This document shows, piece by piece, positions 26,273 through 35,078 of a stretch of 64,000 bases of DNA (positions within the stretch are counted from its first letter, which is position 1; each line of letters starts with the position of its first letter). The DNA is from Croceibacterium xixiisoli (GTDB lineage: Bacteria; Pseudomonadota; Alphaproteobacteria; Sphingomonadales; Sphingomonadaceae). A program made the translations under genes and the position numbers. The stretch is from assembly GCF_009827305.1 (NCBI RefSeq), contig NZ_WTYJ01000004.1, positions 268,745 to 332,744 of the forward strand, read 5' to 3'. Below the pieces are notes generated by a model. The model ran no database searches. It had not been told where the DNA came from and worked only from the letters and a program-made list of their open reading frames with translations.

Positions 26273-26359
26273 TCGTCATCTCCCGGGGCAGCGGCCGACC
26301 ATTGAACGCCTGTGGCATCATACCCTTTGGCGGGCGGTTCGTTCCGTGATAAGGTCTGG

Positions 26360-26452
26360 CCTTGGCCTCAGGTTTAACCCGAGGTTGTGCATGAGGAAGG
26401 CCCCGCCTCCTGCTCCGGTGCAACGGAGCGGATGGCAGGGCCTTTCTTTTTT
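26360..26452 (+). ncRNA. Candidate small RNA (about 90 nt) opposite the secretion operon
   Basis: A possible plus-strand promoter, TTTGGC (26326-26331) and GATAAG (26348-26353), precedes a small hairpin with CCTC/GAGG and GG/CC arms (26366-26384) and a strong terminator (26397-26452). No open frame fits. The plus-oriented terminator in a minus-strand operon is the main evidence; the RNA itself is inferred. Confidence 0.35.
26397..26452 (+). terminator. Plus-strand rho-independent terminator inside the minus-strand secretion operon
   Basis: AAGGCCCCGCC (26397-26407) pairs with GGCAGGGCCTT (26434-26444) with one mismatch. Inside it GCTCCG (26412-26417) pairs with CGGAGC (26424-26429). TTTCTTTTTT follows on the plus strand only. 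On the minus strand it would be an intercistronic hairpin between the small acidic protein and the 418-residue protein, possibly setting their ratio. Confidence 0.7.
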
Positions 26453-26471
26453 GATCAGCGGTTAAGCCGGA

Positions 26472-26723
26472 TCAGCCGAGCAGATCGCCGCCATCCGATT
26501 CCGACCAGCTTTCGGTGATCCCACCCAGGATCGAGCCAAAGTCGAGGTCAGTGCCGAATTCGGTGCTCTGGTAATCAGTTGACGACGAACCGTCTTCATC
26601 CACGTCGTGGCTGTAAGTTTCATTGCTGAAATCTACAGACAGGACGCCGGTGATGTCAGAAAGCAGGCTGGACGAATTCGAGCTGCTGGCGTCGTCGGCG
26701 AAAAGGCTGGAAAGCAGGGGCAT
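26472..26723 (-). CDS. Small acidic Ser/Asp-rich protein, candidate secreted peptide
   Basis: An 83-residue protein of no family known to me. It is rich in Ser, Asp and Glu, has no Cys and no N-terminal signal, and ends in SILGGITESWSESDGGDLLG. ATG 26723 is chosen because CGGAG lies seven bases upstream; ATG 26729 is too close to that site. It is the first gene of the minus-strand unit that continues to the 418-residue protein and the exporter. Small size, acidity and the C-terminal DLLG (compare HLGLG in the next protein) suggest a type I export substrate. That is inferred only from context. Confidence 0.65.
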   Translation of the reverse strand: MPLLSSLFADDASSSNSSSLLSDITGVLSVDFSNETYSHDVDEDGSSSTDYQSTEFGTDLDFGSILGGITESWSESDGGDLLG

Positions 26724-26839
26724 AGTCATTCTCCGTGTTGTGCATGGTGACCATGTCGATCACGGTAAGGAAACGGCCCGGCAGAGAATTTCGATCCCGC
26801 CGCCCCAACGCCGGAAATCGGCCGTAACCGTTTCGGCGC

Positions 26840-26853
26840 ATGATCTCGATCAT
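26840..26853. promoter_or_regulatory. FNR/Crp-like palindrome upstream of the secretion operon
   Basis: ATGATCTCGATCAT is a perfect dyad of form TGAT-N4-ATCA, matching the core spacing of FNR-family sites. It is 117 bases upstream of the 83-residue protein start, in the region divergent to the Crp/Fnr gene. Confidence 0.6.
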
Positions 26854-26941
26854 AGCGGATAATCGGCGGATTTCTGCGGAACAGCGGGCATCTTGCCATT
26901 GTCCCGGCAGCGCCGCCCGAATTCCGTTGCATTTTCCGGAC

Positions 26942-26955
26942 ATGATCCAGATCAT
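26942..26955. promoter_or_regulatory. Second FNR/Crp-like palindrome upstream of the regulator gene
   Basis: ATGATCCAGATCAT repeats the same dyad core as the site at 26840, with 102 bases between centres. It lies 96 bases before the Crp/Fnr start, suggesting autoregulation. Confidence 0.6.
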
Positions 26956-27050
26956 AGGTTTTGTCGGCTGGCGTGATCCGGTCTTGCGGCCAACCGAATG
27001 CGTTTTTTTAACCATCGCACCCGATTTCGCCGCTCGCGCGTTGCGCAACC

Positions 27051-27854
27051 ATGCCTGATCTGGTCGATACGCTGGTTAACGAGCGCCCTTCCGCCCTGCA
27101 GACGAGCTTCCTGGCGCACAAGCTGGTGGCCCACCGCAATGTTCATGATGCGGACGCCCGCCATCTCGACACCATTCTGCGCCGCAATCAACGCACGGTG
27201 GAACCGGGCACGCCGTTGATGGAGCTTGGCTCCCCCCATAGTGAAATCCACATCATCCTCGAAGGGTGGGCCCTGCGCCGCAAGATCATGCCCGGCGGCG
27301 CCAGCCAGATCGTGGCGTTGCATCTGCCGGGCGACATTTGCGAATTCAACGCGGTGCTCGGCACGGCGTCGGACACGGAAACCATCGCGGTCGATCGCGT
27401 GCGGGCCGGCACCATATCCGCCCGCGCACTGAACGAACTGGCCACCCATCCGCGCCTCAGCCGCGCGCTCTGGCTGGAAGCGATGGCCAGCGGATCGATC
27501 CAGCGGCAATGGTTCGCCAATATCGCCTGCGCCAATGCCGCCAGCCGCATGGCCCATCTGCTGTGCGAACTGGAACTGCGGCTGGATCTGATGGGCGCCT
27601 CGCAAACGCAGCGCGGCGGCGGGCGGCTGTTCGCCTGCCCGCTCACCCAGATGCATCTGGGCAACGCAGCGGCCATGTCGGTCGAACATGCCAACCGCAC
27701 CCTGGCGCAATTGCGGCGCCAGTTCGGTCTGGTGGCCCGCAACGGCCAGATCGAGATCGGCGATCTGCCGGCCCTGCAGGCCTTCTGCGGCTTCGACGGC
27801 AGCTATATCGCGCTCGAAACCAACAACCGCGCGCTCGCCATGGCGCACAATTGA
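27051..27854 (+). CDS. Crp/Fnr-family transcriptional regulator
   Basis: A 267-residue regulator. A cyclic-nucleotide-binding-type beta roll covers about residues 30-145 (GTPLMELGSPHSEIHIILEGWALRR, HLPGDICEF). A winged helix lies at about 170-240 with LTQMHLGNAAAMSVEHANRTLAQLR as the DNA-binding motif. The N-terminal Cys cluster of oxygen-sensing FNR is absent, so the signal is probably not an iron-sulphur cluster. Two TGAT-N4-ATCA sites lie between it and the secretion operon, making it their likely regulator. One base separates its stop from the SDR start. Confidence 0.9.
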   Translation: MPDLVDTLVNERPSALQTSFLAHKLVAHRNVHDADARHLDTILRRNQRTVEPGTPLMELGSPHSEIHIILEGWALRRKIMPGGASQIVALHLPGDICEFNAVLGTASDTETIAVDRVRAGTISARALNELATHPRLSRALWLEAMASGSIQRQWFANIACANAASRMAHLLCELELRLDLMGASQTQRGGGRLFACPLTQMHLGNAAAMSVEHANRTLAQLRRQFGLVARNGQIEIGDLPALQAFCGFDGSYIALETNNRALAMAHN

Positions 27855-27855
27855 T

Positions 27856-28626
27856 ATGCGTACCGCCATCGTCACCGGCGGCGCCCAGGGCATAGGCAAG
27901 GGTATCGTGCAGCATCTGCTGGCCGAAAGCTGGCGGGTCGCCTCATTAGACAGCGACGCCGATGCGGTCCGTGAACTGGCGGCAGAAATGCCGCTGCCCC
28001 AGCTGCTCAGCCTGAAGGCCGATGTATCCCGCGAAGCCCAGGTCGCCACCGCCTTTGCGAAGATCACCGCGTGGAACGATGCGGCGGATCAGCCGCCCGG
28101 CGTGGATCTGCTGGTCTCCAACGCCGGCCTCGCCGATCCGGTCAGCGGCCCGATAGAGGATTTGTCGCTGGACCGCTGGCGCCAATGGCAGGACAGCCAT
28201 GTCACCGGCGCCTTCCTGATGGTCCGCGGTGCCGTGCCGCTGCTCCGTGCGCGTAAGGGCGCGATCGTGCTGATGGCATCCACCCGCGCGATCCAGTCCG
28301 AACCCGATTGCGAAGCCTATGCCACGGCCAAGGGCGCCCTGTGCGCGCTCAACCACGCACTGGCGATCAGCCTGGGCCCGGATATAAGGGTGAACGCTAT
28401 CCTCCCTGGCTGGATCGAAACCCGCCCCTGGCAGAAAGCAGCGGCGCGTAGCGATGTTGCCCATCGCGATATCGATGAGGCGCAGCATCCGGTTGGCCGG
28501 GTGGGCACGCCGACCGATATCGCCGCCACCGTCAGCTTTCTCGCTTCGGAAGGTGCCGGCTTCATCACAGGGCAACAGATCGCGGTGGATGGCGGCATGA
28601 CGCGGCGGATGATCTACGCGGGGTAG
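27856..28626 (+). CDS. Short-chain dehydrogenase/reductase (SDR)
   Basis: A 256-residue NAD(P)-dependent oxidoreductase of classical SDR type. It has the cofactor motif TGGAQGIG (residues 7-14), Asp32 that suggests NAD preference, NAG at 89-91 and the catalytic Ser142, Tyr155 and Lys159 (YATAK). The C-terminus shows VDGGMT. The start follows the Crp/Fnr stop by one base, so the pair is an operon. The substrate is not evident. Confidence 0.9.
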   Translation: MRTAIVTGGAQGIGKGIVQHLLAESWRVASLDSDADAVRELAAEMPLPQLLSLKADVSREAQVATAFAKITAWNDAADQPPGVDLLVSNAGLADPVSGPIEDLSLDRWRQWQDSHVTGAFLMVRGAVPLLRARKGAIVLMASTRAIQSEPDCEAYATAKGALCALNHALAISLGPDIRVNAILPGWIETRPWQKAAARSDVAHRDIDEAQHPVGRVGTPTDIAATVSFLASEGAGFITGQQIAVDGGMTRRMIYAG

Positions 28627-28960
28627 GGGTAGGTTTGCGTTCGCCTTCGGTCATGGAGGTGACACCCGATATGGCCCGCCGCATTCCCGAAATTTTGTCA
28701 TTCCCGATAATGCCGGAGGGTGGGGAGCTTAATCCGCAGAATCCCGCCACCTTGATATGTGAACAGGCGCGCGAACGTTGCGGCGGCCCTAAAGTTTCAA
28801 CCTGGTCAATTATTTATTATCAACCCATTCGGGATCGAATTGGCTTGTAGGCAGTATCGCATTCACTTGACCGAAAAATCGGACGAGTGGTGCTTTGTGC
28901 AGGCGGAACCGCGCAACACACCAAAGAAGAGGTAATACGGTTTCGTCGAGGGAATACGTC
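28627..28960 (+). other. Intergenic region upstream of the autotransporter gene
   Basis: No gene is supported here. The part around 28790-28850 is markedly AT-rich for this genome (CAATTATTTATTATCAA) and probably holds the promoter, but I cannot fix -35 and -10 boxes with confidence. GAGGGA about eight bases before 28961 is the ribosome site. Confidence 0.5.
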
Positions 28961-31900
28961 ATGACATCGATATGTTCACGAAGTGGCGCGTCAGCGTCCG
29001 TTTACGCTCGCCTGAAGCTCGGCAGCGCACTGGCGCCCATGGCTATCGGCCTTGTTGCGTTTGCGTCGCCGGCATCCGCGGCCAATGAATGCGGGATCGC
29101 GCCCGCGGGCGGCGGCACCGTGATCTGCGATGCAGACACATCTTATGCCTCTGGCATTTCCTATCCCGCGCAGGCCGATGGCCTGGTCGTGCAGCTGGAA
29201 AATGGCGTTTCCATTGCGACGACGGCGGATAACACCGGTGGCGTCTCGATCGGCGGGCTCGGCACCGGAGCGATCGCTCTGAACGGAGCCGGCGGCACAG
29301 TCGCAACCTCGGGTGCGAATTCGCATGGGGTCGAACTGACCAGCGTGGCCGGCCCGGTTTCGGTCACGGTCGGTAATGTGTCGACCTCCGGCGCCCTTTC
29401 TGGCGGCGTGCGGGCCCTCGGCGGCATCGATGGCGACGTGACGGTCGTCACCGGCAATGTCACGACCACGGGTCTGGAAGGCAGCAGCTTCTTCTTCCTT
29501 CCCAATTCCACCGGCATCACCGCCACCGCCGCGGGCACCGGCAATGTCGCTGTGACCTCTGGTGCCATCAGCACCGCCGGCGTGGGCGCACGCGGCGTCA
29601 ACGCTAGCGCAGCAGCAGGCGATGTCACGGTCACCACCGGCGCCGTCACCACCACCGGCAGCAATGCGGTTGCTGTCGCTGCCAACAGCGATACCGGCAA
29701 TGTCAGTGTCACCACCACCGGTGCCGTCAACACCAGCGGCGACAGTGCGAAGGGCATTTACGCCACCGCCCGCAACGGCAGCGCCGCAGTGTCGGCCACA
29801 ACCGTCACCACCGCCGGCTTCAACGCCACCGGTATCGAAGCGCTTTCCGGCGAAGGCGGCAGCACCGTCGATTTCGATGAGGTCTCGACTGCGGGCACAT
29901 TGGCGACCGGCGTGATCGCGGGTTCGACCGGCGGCGATGTCACCATCACCGGCGGCGATGTGACCGCGACAGGTGCCGTCTCCTCGGCCATCTATGGCTA
30001 TTCCGACAGTGGCGCTGTCACCGTCACCACCACCGGCGATGTCGCATCGACCGGCCGTGGCGGCTTCGGCATCTACGCCGCTTCGACAACCGGTGACGTT
30101 GCGGTTTCAGCCAATAATGTCTCGACAGTGGCCGCCGATGCGGCAGACACTGCGACCAGCCGCAGCGCGATCTATGCAGAAGGCGCCAATGCCAGCGTCA
30201 CTGTGACGGGCACGGCCGCCATGGCCGGCCAGGCGCTTTATGGTGGTCCGGCCAACGCCGTCACGGTCATCGCCACGGATGGCAACGCCGTGGCTGACGT
30301 TCGCAATATCACCTCGACCGGTGCAACATCGCAGGCGCTCAATGTAACCGCCACGGGCAATGCGACAGCAACCGTGCGCGGTGCGGTTTCGGCCACCGGT
30401 ACCGGTGCCGACGCGGTGTTCGTCGATGCTGGTGACAGGGCCGTTGTCACTGTCGCCACAGGTGGCACGATCGCTTCGACCAATGGCAATCTGATCACCG
30501 TGAATTCGGTCAATGGCGCCACGATCAACAATGCCGGCGTGCTGGGCGCTGCCCAGAACGGCTACACCCTAGCTGTCACCGGCGGCCCGGCCGTCATCAA
30601 CAACAGCGGCACCCTGCGCAGCGATATCCTGCTGACCGCCGGCAATGACGTCGTGAACAACAGTGGCCAGTTCGTGCTGGCTGAAAATCCGGACTTCGGC
30701 GCCGGCAATGATGTCTTTAACAACACCGGCACGGTTGCCCTCGTCAGCGGACGCACCACCGCCGGAACCATGACCATGACGGGGCTGGAACAGTTCAACA
30801 ACTCCGGCCTGGTGGACCTGCGCAATGGGGTCAGCGGTGACAGGCTGGTCCTGCCCGGTGCCTTCACCGGTTCGGGTGCGTCCCGGCTTGGTCTGGATGC
30901 CAACCTCGGCACCGGCGCGTCCGATCGCCTTGTCGTGGGCGGAGCCGCCACGGGCAGCACAACCATTCTGATCAATCAGACCGGTACCGATGCGCTGTTC
31001 AATCCCGGCACGACCCTGGTGCAGGCTGGAGCCGCTTCGTCGGCCAATGCCTTCAACCTTGGCGGCGCCGGCGGCGGAATGGATGCCGGTCTCGTCCGCT
31101 ATGACGTGGTCTACAACCCGACCAACTTCTCCTACAGCCTGGTGGGTGGTCCCAGCGACGCGGCCTATCGCACGCTGAACTATGTGGAAGGCGTTCGCAG
31201 CGTCTGGCTGAAATCGGCAGATGTCATCGGCACGCAGCTGCAGGTCCGCCGTGACGAGCTCTGGGCGCGGGGTGAAGGTGAAACCAGCGGCAAGGTCTGG
31301 GTCCAGATGCATGCCTCGGTCGATGACCGTGACAATGGCGGCAATTTCTCGGCCTTCGGCGCAACGCGTGGCGTCAATACCGGCTACAAGCAGGATTACT
31401 TCGGTGGTCAGGTCGGCCTCGACATCGGTGGCGGCAGCGGTGAACGCGGCGGTTTCGCCTTCGGCGTGACCGGCGGTTACATCTCGTCGCCGATGCGATT
31501 TGACAACTCGGCTGACGCGATCGACTTCGATGTGGTCAATGTCGGCGTCTATGGCAGCTTCACCAGCGGCAATGTGTTCATCAATGGTCTGGCCAAGTAT
31601 GATTATTACTGGGCAGAGGGACACAGCGAAGCTGGCGGTTTCCGCAACAAGTGGAAGGGTGACGCCTATGGCGGCCGTGTCGAAGCTGGCATTCGCTTCG
31701 GCAATGACAGCTTCTATGCCGAACCGGCGGTGAGCCTGGCCTATGTCAAATCGGATCTCGACAGCTTTGCCTCGCAAGGTGTCGCCGTAAACTTCGACGA
31801 TGAGGATGGGCTGCGTGGACGTGCAGGCGCACGTCTGGGCACGATGATGAACATCTTCGGCGCAAAGGCATCGATCTATGCAGGGGGCAACTATGTTCAC

Positions 31901-32134
31901 GAATTCAAGGGACGCGATCGCGTTACCTTCGTGAGCGGCGGCCAGACGCTGACCTTCGAAAACAATCGCGTGGGCGATTACGGCGAAGCGAAGCTGGGTG
32001 TGGAAATTCTCCAGACCAACGGCGTCAGCGGTTTCCTTGAAGGGACCTATATCAAGTCCTTCAGCGACAACAGCGCCAACCGTTCCAGCATCGAAGGCGG
32101 CGGTGGCCGTGCCGGTGTGCGAATTCGCTTCTGA
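28961..32134 (+). CDS. Autotransporter adhesin-like protein
   Basis: A type V secreted protein of 1057 residues. A long signal peptide ends near ASPASAA (about residue 40). The passenger (about 41-740) is Gly/Thr/Ala/Val-rich with repeating strands such as GNVSVTTTGAVNTSG and GDVTVTTGAVTTTG, which suggests a beta-helix. A linker leads to a C-terminal autotransporter barrel (about 775-1057) with GKVWVQMHASVDDRD and the closing strand GVRIRF. ATG 28961 follows a good GAGGGA site. A surface adhesin or biofilm role is likely. A 12-bp hairpin separates it from the TIGR03032 gene. Confidence 0.88.
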   Translation: MTSICSRSGASASVYARLKLGSALAPMAIGLVAFASPASAANECGIAPAGGGTVICDADTSYASGISYPAQADGLVVQLENGVSIATTADNTGGVSIGGLGTGAIALNGAGGTVATSGANSHGVELTSVAGPVSVTVGNVSTSGALSGGVRALGGIDGDVTVVTGNVTTTGLEGSSFFFLPNSTGITATAAGTGNVAVTSGAISTAGVGARGVNASAAAGDVTVTTGAVTTTGSNAVAVAANSDTGNVSVTTTGAVNTSGDSAKGIYATARNGSAAVSATTVTTAGFNATGIEALSGEGGSTVDFDEVSTAGTLATGVIAGSTGGDVTITGGDVTATGAVSSAIYGYSDSGAVTVTTTGDVASTGRGGFGIYAASTTGDVAVSANNVSTVAADAADTATSRSAIYAEGANASVTVTGTAAMAGQALYGGPANAVTVIATDGNAVADVRNITSTGATSQALNVTATGNATATVRGAVSATGTGADAVFVDAGDRAVVTVATGGTIASTNGNLITVNSVNGATINNAGVLGAAQNGYTLAVTGGPAVINNSGTLRSDILLTAGNDVVNNSGQFVLAENPDFGAGNDVFNNTGTVALVSGRTTAGTMTMTGLEQFNNSGLVDLRNGVSGDRLVLPGAFTGSGASRLGLDANLGTGASDRLVVGGAATGSTTILINQTGTDALFNPGTTLVQAGAASSANAFNLGGAGGGMDAGLVRYDVVYNPTNFSYSLVGGPSDAAYRTLNYVEGVRSVWLKSADVIGTQLQVRRDELWARGEGETSGKVWVQMHASVDDRDNGGNFSAFGATRGVNTGYKQDYFGGQVGLDIGGGSGERGGFAFGVTGGYISSPMRFDNSADAIDFDVVNVGVYGSFTSGNVFINGLAKYDYYWAEGHSEAGGFRNKWKGDAYGGRVEAGIRFGNDSFYAEPAVSLAYVKSDLDSFASQGVAVNFDDEDGLRGRAGARLGTMMNIFGAKASIYAGGNYVHEFKGRDRVTFVSGGQTLTFENNRVGDYGEAKLGVEILQTNGVSGFLEGTYIKSFSDNSANRSSIEGGGGRAGVRIRF

Positions 32135-32141
32135 TGAATAC

Positions 32142-32170
32142 CGGGATTGCGCATAATCTGCGCAATCCCG
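32142..32170 (+). terminator. Hairpin after the autotransporter gene
   Basis: CGGGATTGCGCA (32142-32153) pairs perfectly with TGCGCAATCCCG (32159-32170). Only TT follows, so it may be a partial terminator or an mRNA-stabilising element in front of the next gene. Confidence 0.55.
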
Positions 32171-32186
32171 TTGAAGGACTGTGTTG

Positions 32187-33245
32187 ATGGCCCATGCCGA
32201 AAATGCCGGGGCCATCCCCCCGAAGGTTGATTTCATCGTATCGCCGGGGCTGCCGAAATGGCTGCAACAGCACAGCACCTCGTTCGGCTTCACATCCTAC
32301 CAGACCGGGCAACTGTTTCTGGTAGGATTGATGCCGGATGGCGGCATCTCTCTAAATCAGCAGAATTATTCCCAGGCCATGGGCCTGTGCTGGGATCAGG
32401 GGCGCCTCTATCTTGCCAGCAAGTTCCAGATCTGGCGGCTGGAAAACATGCTCCGGCCGGGCCAGATCGGCAATGATCGTTTCGATGCGGTCTTCGTTCC
32501 CCGCAATGCGCACACTACGGGCGATCTGGATGTGCATGAACTGGCGGTCGATGCCGCCGGCCAGGTGATTTTCGCCAACACCAGCTTCTCCTGCCTTGCC
32601 ACCGTCGACCCGGTCCACAGCTTCCGTGCCTTGTGGAGGCCTGCCTTCGTATCGGAACTGGCCCCCGGTGATCGGTGCCATCTCAATGGCCTGGCCATGC
32701 ACGACGGAGCACCCGCTTATGTGACGGTGGTTGCGCGCAGCGATGAGCCGGGAAAGTGGCGAGAGCATCGCGCCAATGGCGGCATGCTCATCGATATCAG
32801 GACCGGCAACATCCTCGCCGATGGTTTCTCCATGCCACATTCGCCCAGAGTGGTCGGAGACAAGGTTGTTCTGCTCGATTCCGGTCGCGGCTACATCGTC
32901 GAAGTGGATATCGCCAACGGATCACGCAGGAATATCGCCTTCGTCCCGGGCTTCATGCGCGGGCTCGAAATCCACGATGGCTTTGCGATAGTGACACTCT
33001 CCAAGCCCAGATATGGCACATTTGCCGGCCTGGATCTCGACGCGGAGTTGCAGAGGCGCGGGCTGGCTCCATGGTGCGGTGTGGTGATCATCGATCTCCC
33101 CACCGGCCAAATGGTCGAATGGTTTCGGCTGGAAGGCGACATCACCGAACTGTTCGATGTGGCGGCCATGCCATCCATCGTAGCCCCCATGTCGCTTGGG
33201 CCAAATTCAAACGAGCTGATGGATACGATAACATTCCTGCCGTGA
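32187..33245 (+). CDS. TIGR03032-family protein
   Basis: A 352-residue protein that matches the TIGR03032 conserved family throughout: LPKWLQQHSTSFGFTSYQTGQLFLVG, MGLCWDQGRLYLAS, TTGDLDVHELAVD, FSCLATVDPVHSFRALWRP, DRCHLNGLAM and MPHSPRVVGDKVVLLDSG. The repeat pattern suggests a beta-propeller. There is no signal peptide. The family's function is unknown to me; members often sit near large repetitive or secreted proteins, as here after an autotransporter. ATG 32187 follows AAGGA by eight bases. Confidence 0.85.
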   Translation: MAHAENAGAIPPKVDFIVSPGLPKWLQQHSTSFGFTSYQTGQLFLVGLMPDGGISLNQQNYSQAMGLCWDQGRLYLASKFQIWRLENMLRPGQIGNDRFDAVFVPRNAHTTGDLDVHELAVDAAGQVIFANTSFSCLATVDPVHSFRALWRPAFVSELAPGDRCHLNGLAMHDGAPAYVTVVARSDEPGKWREHRANGGMLIDIRTGNILADGFSMPHSPRVVGDKVVLLDSGRGYIVEVDIANGSRRNIAFVPGFMRGLEIHDGFAIVTLSKPRYGTFAGLDLDAELQRRGLAPWCGVVIIDLPTGQMVEWFRLEGDITELFDVAAMPSIVAPMSLGPNSNELMDTITFLP

Positions 33246-33264
33246 AGTCACCGCATGCCCACCA

Positions 33265-33663
33265 TCACCGCCCCGCGCGCAGCACTGCCTGACGGACATT
33301 GTCTGCTACGCGTTGGGCTGCAGCGCTGTTGGCCTGCTGGTGGTCCAGCGCCTGCACCACCACCGCGGTCTTGCGGTCCACTGCGATGCAATAGACCGTC
33401 AGCGATGCCCCGCCATTGCGCGGGCCGGATGCCAGCACGCCCAACTGATTGGGATGCAGTTGTCGCACGGTCGTTGCATAGCCCAGCGCGGTGGAGGCCT
33501 GTTGCGCGGTCGTCAGGCAATCGGCCACGCTCAGCTTGGTCGTGTCCAGCCGGTCGACGTGATAGGACAGGCCGAACTGCTCGCCTGCCGCCACGGCCGG
33601 GGTGGTGCCGGCGGCGCTCAAGGCTGCGATGGCGGCGACGGCGGGGATGAAATTCTTGCGCAT
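33265..33663 (-). CDS. Small secreted hypothetical protein
   Basis: A 132-residue protein with a clear signal peptide (cleavage near TTPAVAAG) and a mature part of about 105 residues containing two Cys (DCLTTA and VYCIAV) that could form a disulphide. The middle (LGYATTVRQLHPNQLGVLASG) looks like a small alpha/beta fold. I do not recognise the family. The ribosome site GGACAAC resembles that of the kinase gene upstream (33777) on the same strand, but the two are separated by 113 bases. Confidence 0.65.
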   Translation of the reverse strand: MRKNFIPAVAAIAALSAAGTTPAVAAGEQFGLSYHVDRLDTTKLSVADCLTTAQQASTALGYATTVRQLHPNQLGVLASGPRNGGASLTVYCIAVDRKTAVVVQALDHQQANSAAAQRVADNVRQAVLRAGR

Positions 33664-33776
33664 GTTGTCCTGTCCTCACCCATGATCTGGTGAGGGGAAA
33701 CGCCTTGTCCTGTTACCTGCTCCGCCGAGCGGCAGAGGAAGCGACGGGCGGAGGCTTGGCTGCGCCCGGCAGAAGA

Positions 33777-34862
33777 TCAGCCGGCATTGCCTGTCAGGGT
33801 CAGCCGCATGCCGCCATCGGCGCTCCAGGCAGGTGCCGTCCCCAGCGATGCCGCGACAGAGCGGATCACCTGCGAACCCAGGCCCGAGCCGGCGGCGGCA
33901 CGCTCGGCAGCGGCGGCATCGGCCGTGCCGTCGTCTCGGCACAATATTTGCCAGTCGTCCTGCTCCACCGTGATCGTCACGCTGATGGTCCCGTCGCGTT
34001 CCGCCAGCCCATGCTTCACGCTGTTGGAAACGAATTCATTCACGATCAGCAGCAGCGAATTGGCCAAGCCGGCTGCCACGGTGCCTTCGCTGGCGGCGAT
34101 GGTCAGGGCAACACCGCCCGGCAGCAATTGCTGCAGCTCATCGCTCACTCGGCGGAACAGCGGGGCCAGTTCCACATCGCCGCCATCGGCCGTATCGTGG
34201 AATTCGGCATGCAGCGCTGCGAGCGATCGTATCCGCGCGCCCACATCGTCGAGCGCTGTCCGCACATCCGGCGACGGGGATCGCCGCGCCTTCATCGCGA
34301 TCAGTGCGCCGATGGAGGCCAGCGAATTCTTTACCCGGTGGTCGATTTCCCGCCGCAGCACCTTTTCCGCTTCCAGCGCCAGCCGCAGATCCAGTTCGCG
34401 CATCACCTGGCGCGCCAGCACCTCCAGCACCTGTCGCTGGGTGGCATCCAGCACACGCGGCTTGTGGTCCAGCACGCATAATGTGCCGAGAGGCAGGCCG
34501 TTGGCGCCCTTCAGAATGGCCCCGGCGTAAAAGCGGAAACCCGGTTCACCCGTGCACAACGGGTTGTCGCTCATCCTTGGATCGGCCAGCGTGTCAGGGA
34601 TTTCGACGAAATCATCCTGCAGGATCACATGGCCGCACAGGCTGGTGTCCAGCGGAGTGGATCGCACGCCCAGGCCCACCTCGGCCTTGAACCACTGCCG
34701 CCCTTCATCGATGAAATTCACAACGGAAACCGGCGTTTTGCACAATTGCGACGCCAGGGCGACGATCTCGTCGAAATCCGTCTCCTGATCCGTGTCCAGA
34801 ATCTGATATCGGCGCAATTCGCGCAGGCGTTCGGTTTCGCGCGGATGGAGGGCTGGTTTCAT
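33777..34862 (-). CDS. GAF-domain histidine kinase, HWE/HisKA_2 type
   Basis: A 361-residue soluble kinase. An N-terminal GAF domain covers about residues 20-155 (PVSVVNFIDEGRQWFKAEVGL, LGTLCVLDHKPR). The HisKA_2-type dimerisation motif EIDHRVKNSLASI has phospho-acceptor His175, followed by an ATPase domain with NEFVSNSVKHG and GSGLGSQVI. Kinases of this type feed the alphaproteobacterial general stress response or light and redox sensing. No response regulator is adjacent, so the partner is elsewhere. The signal is unknown. Confidence 0.88.
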   Translation of the reverse strand: MKPALHPRETERLRELRRYQILDTDQETDFDEIVALASQLCKTPVSVVNFIDEGRQWFKAEVGLGVRSTPLDTSLCGHVILQDDFVEIPDTLADPRMSDNPLCTGEPGFRFYAGAILKGANGLPLGTLCVLDHKPRVLDATQRQVLEVLARQVMRELDLRLALEAEKVLRREIDHRVKNSLASIGALIAMKARRSPSPDVRTALDDVGARIRSLAALHAEFHDTADGGDVELAPLFRRVSDELQQLLPGGVALTIAASEGTVAAGLANSLLLIVNEFVSNSVKHGLAERDGTISVTITVEQDDWQILCRDDGTADAAAAERAAAGSGLGSQVIRSVAASLGTAPAWSADGGMRLTLTGNAG

Positions 34863-35078
34863 CGTTGTCCTGTCAATGGCATGGGCCCGATGGCACCCCC
34901 GTCAGCCGGCCGGGGCGCCACCGTTGCGGCATCATGCCACCCATCCACAATCAGGCATCGCTGTCGATAGCACAGTGGACATTCGTGCAAATAAAGCCGG
35001 CGCTGGCAAGATCATGAACGCGACAATTTTTTGTTCAACCGCAGTTCCCCGTTTTTCAACCGCGTCTGGCTGATTGGA

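Noticed and set aside
26232..26465. A 77-codon plus-strand frame ending at the plus-strand terminator
   Set aside because: Most of it is antisense to the 418-aa gene leader, it has no ribosome site, and its sequence is Arg/Pro-rich noise; a non-coding RNA fits better.
29300..30700. Short repeated GTCACCACCACCGG-type units that could suggest a CRISPR or minisatellite
   Set aside because: They are degenerate, in frame, and encode the repeating beta strands of the autotransporter passenger; there are no constant repeats with unique spacers.
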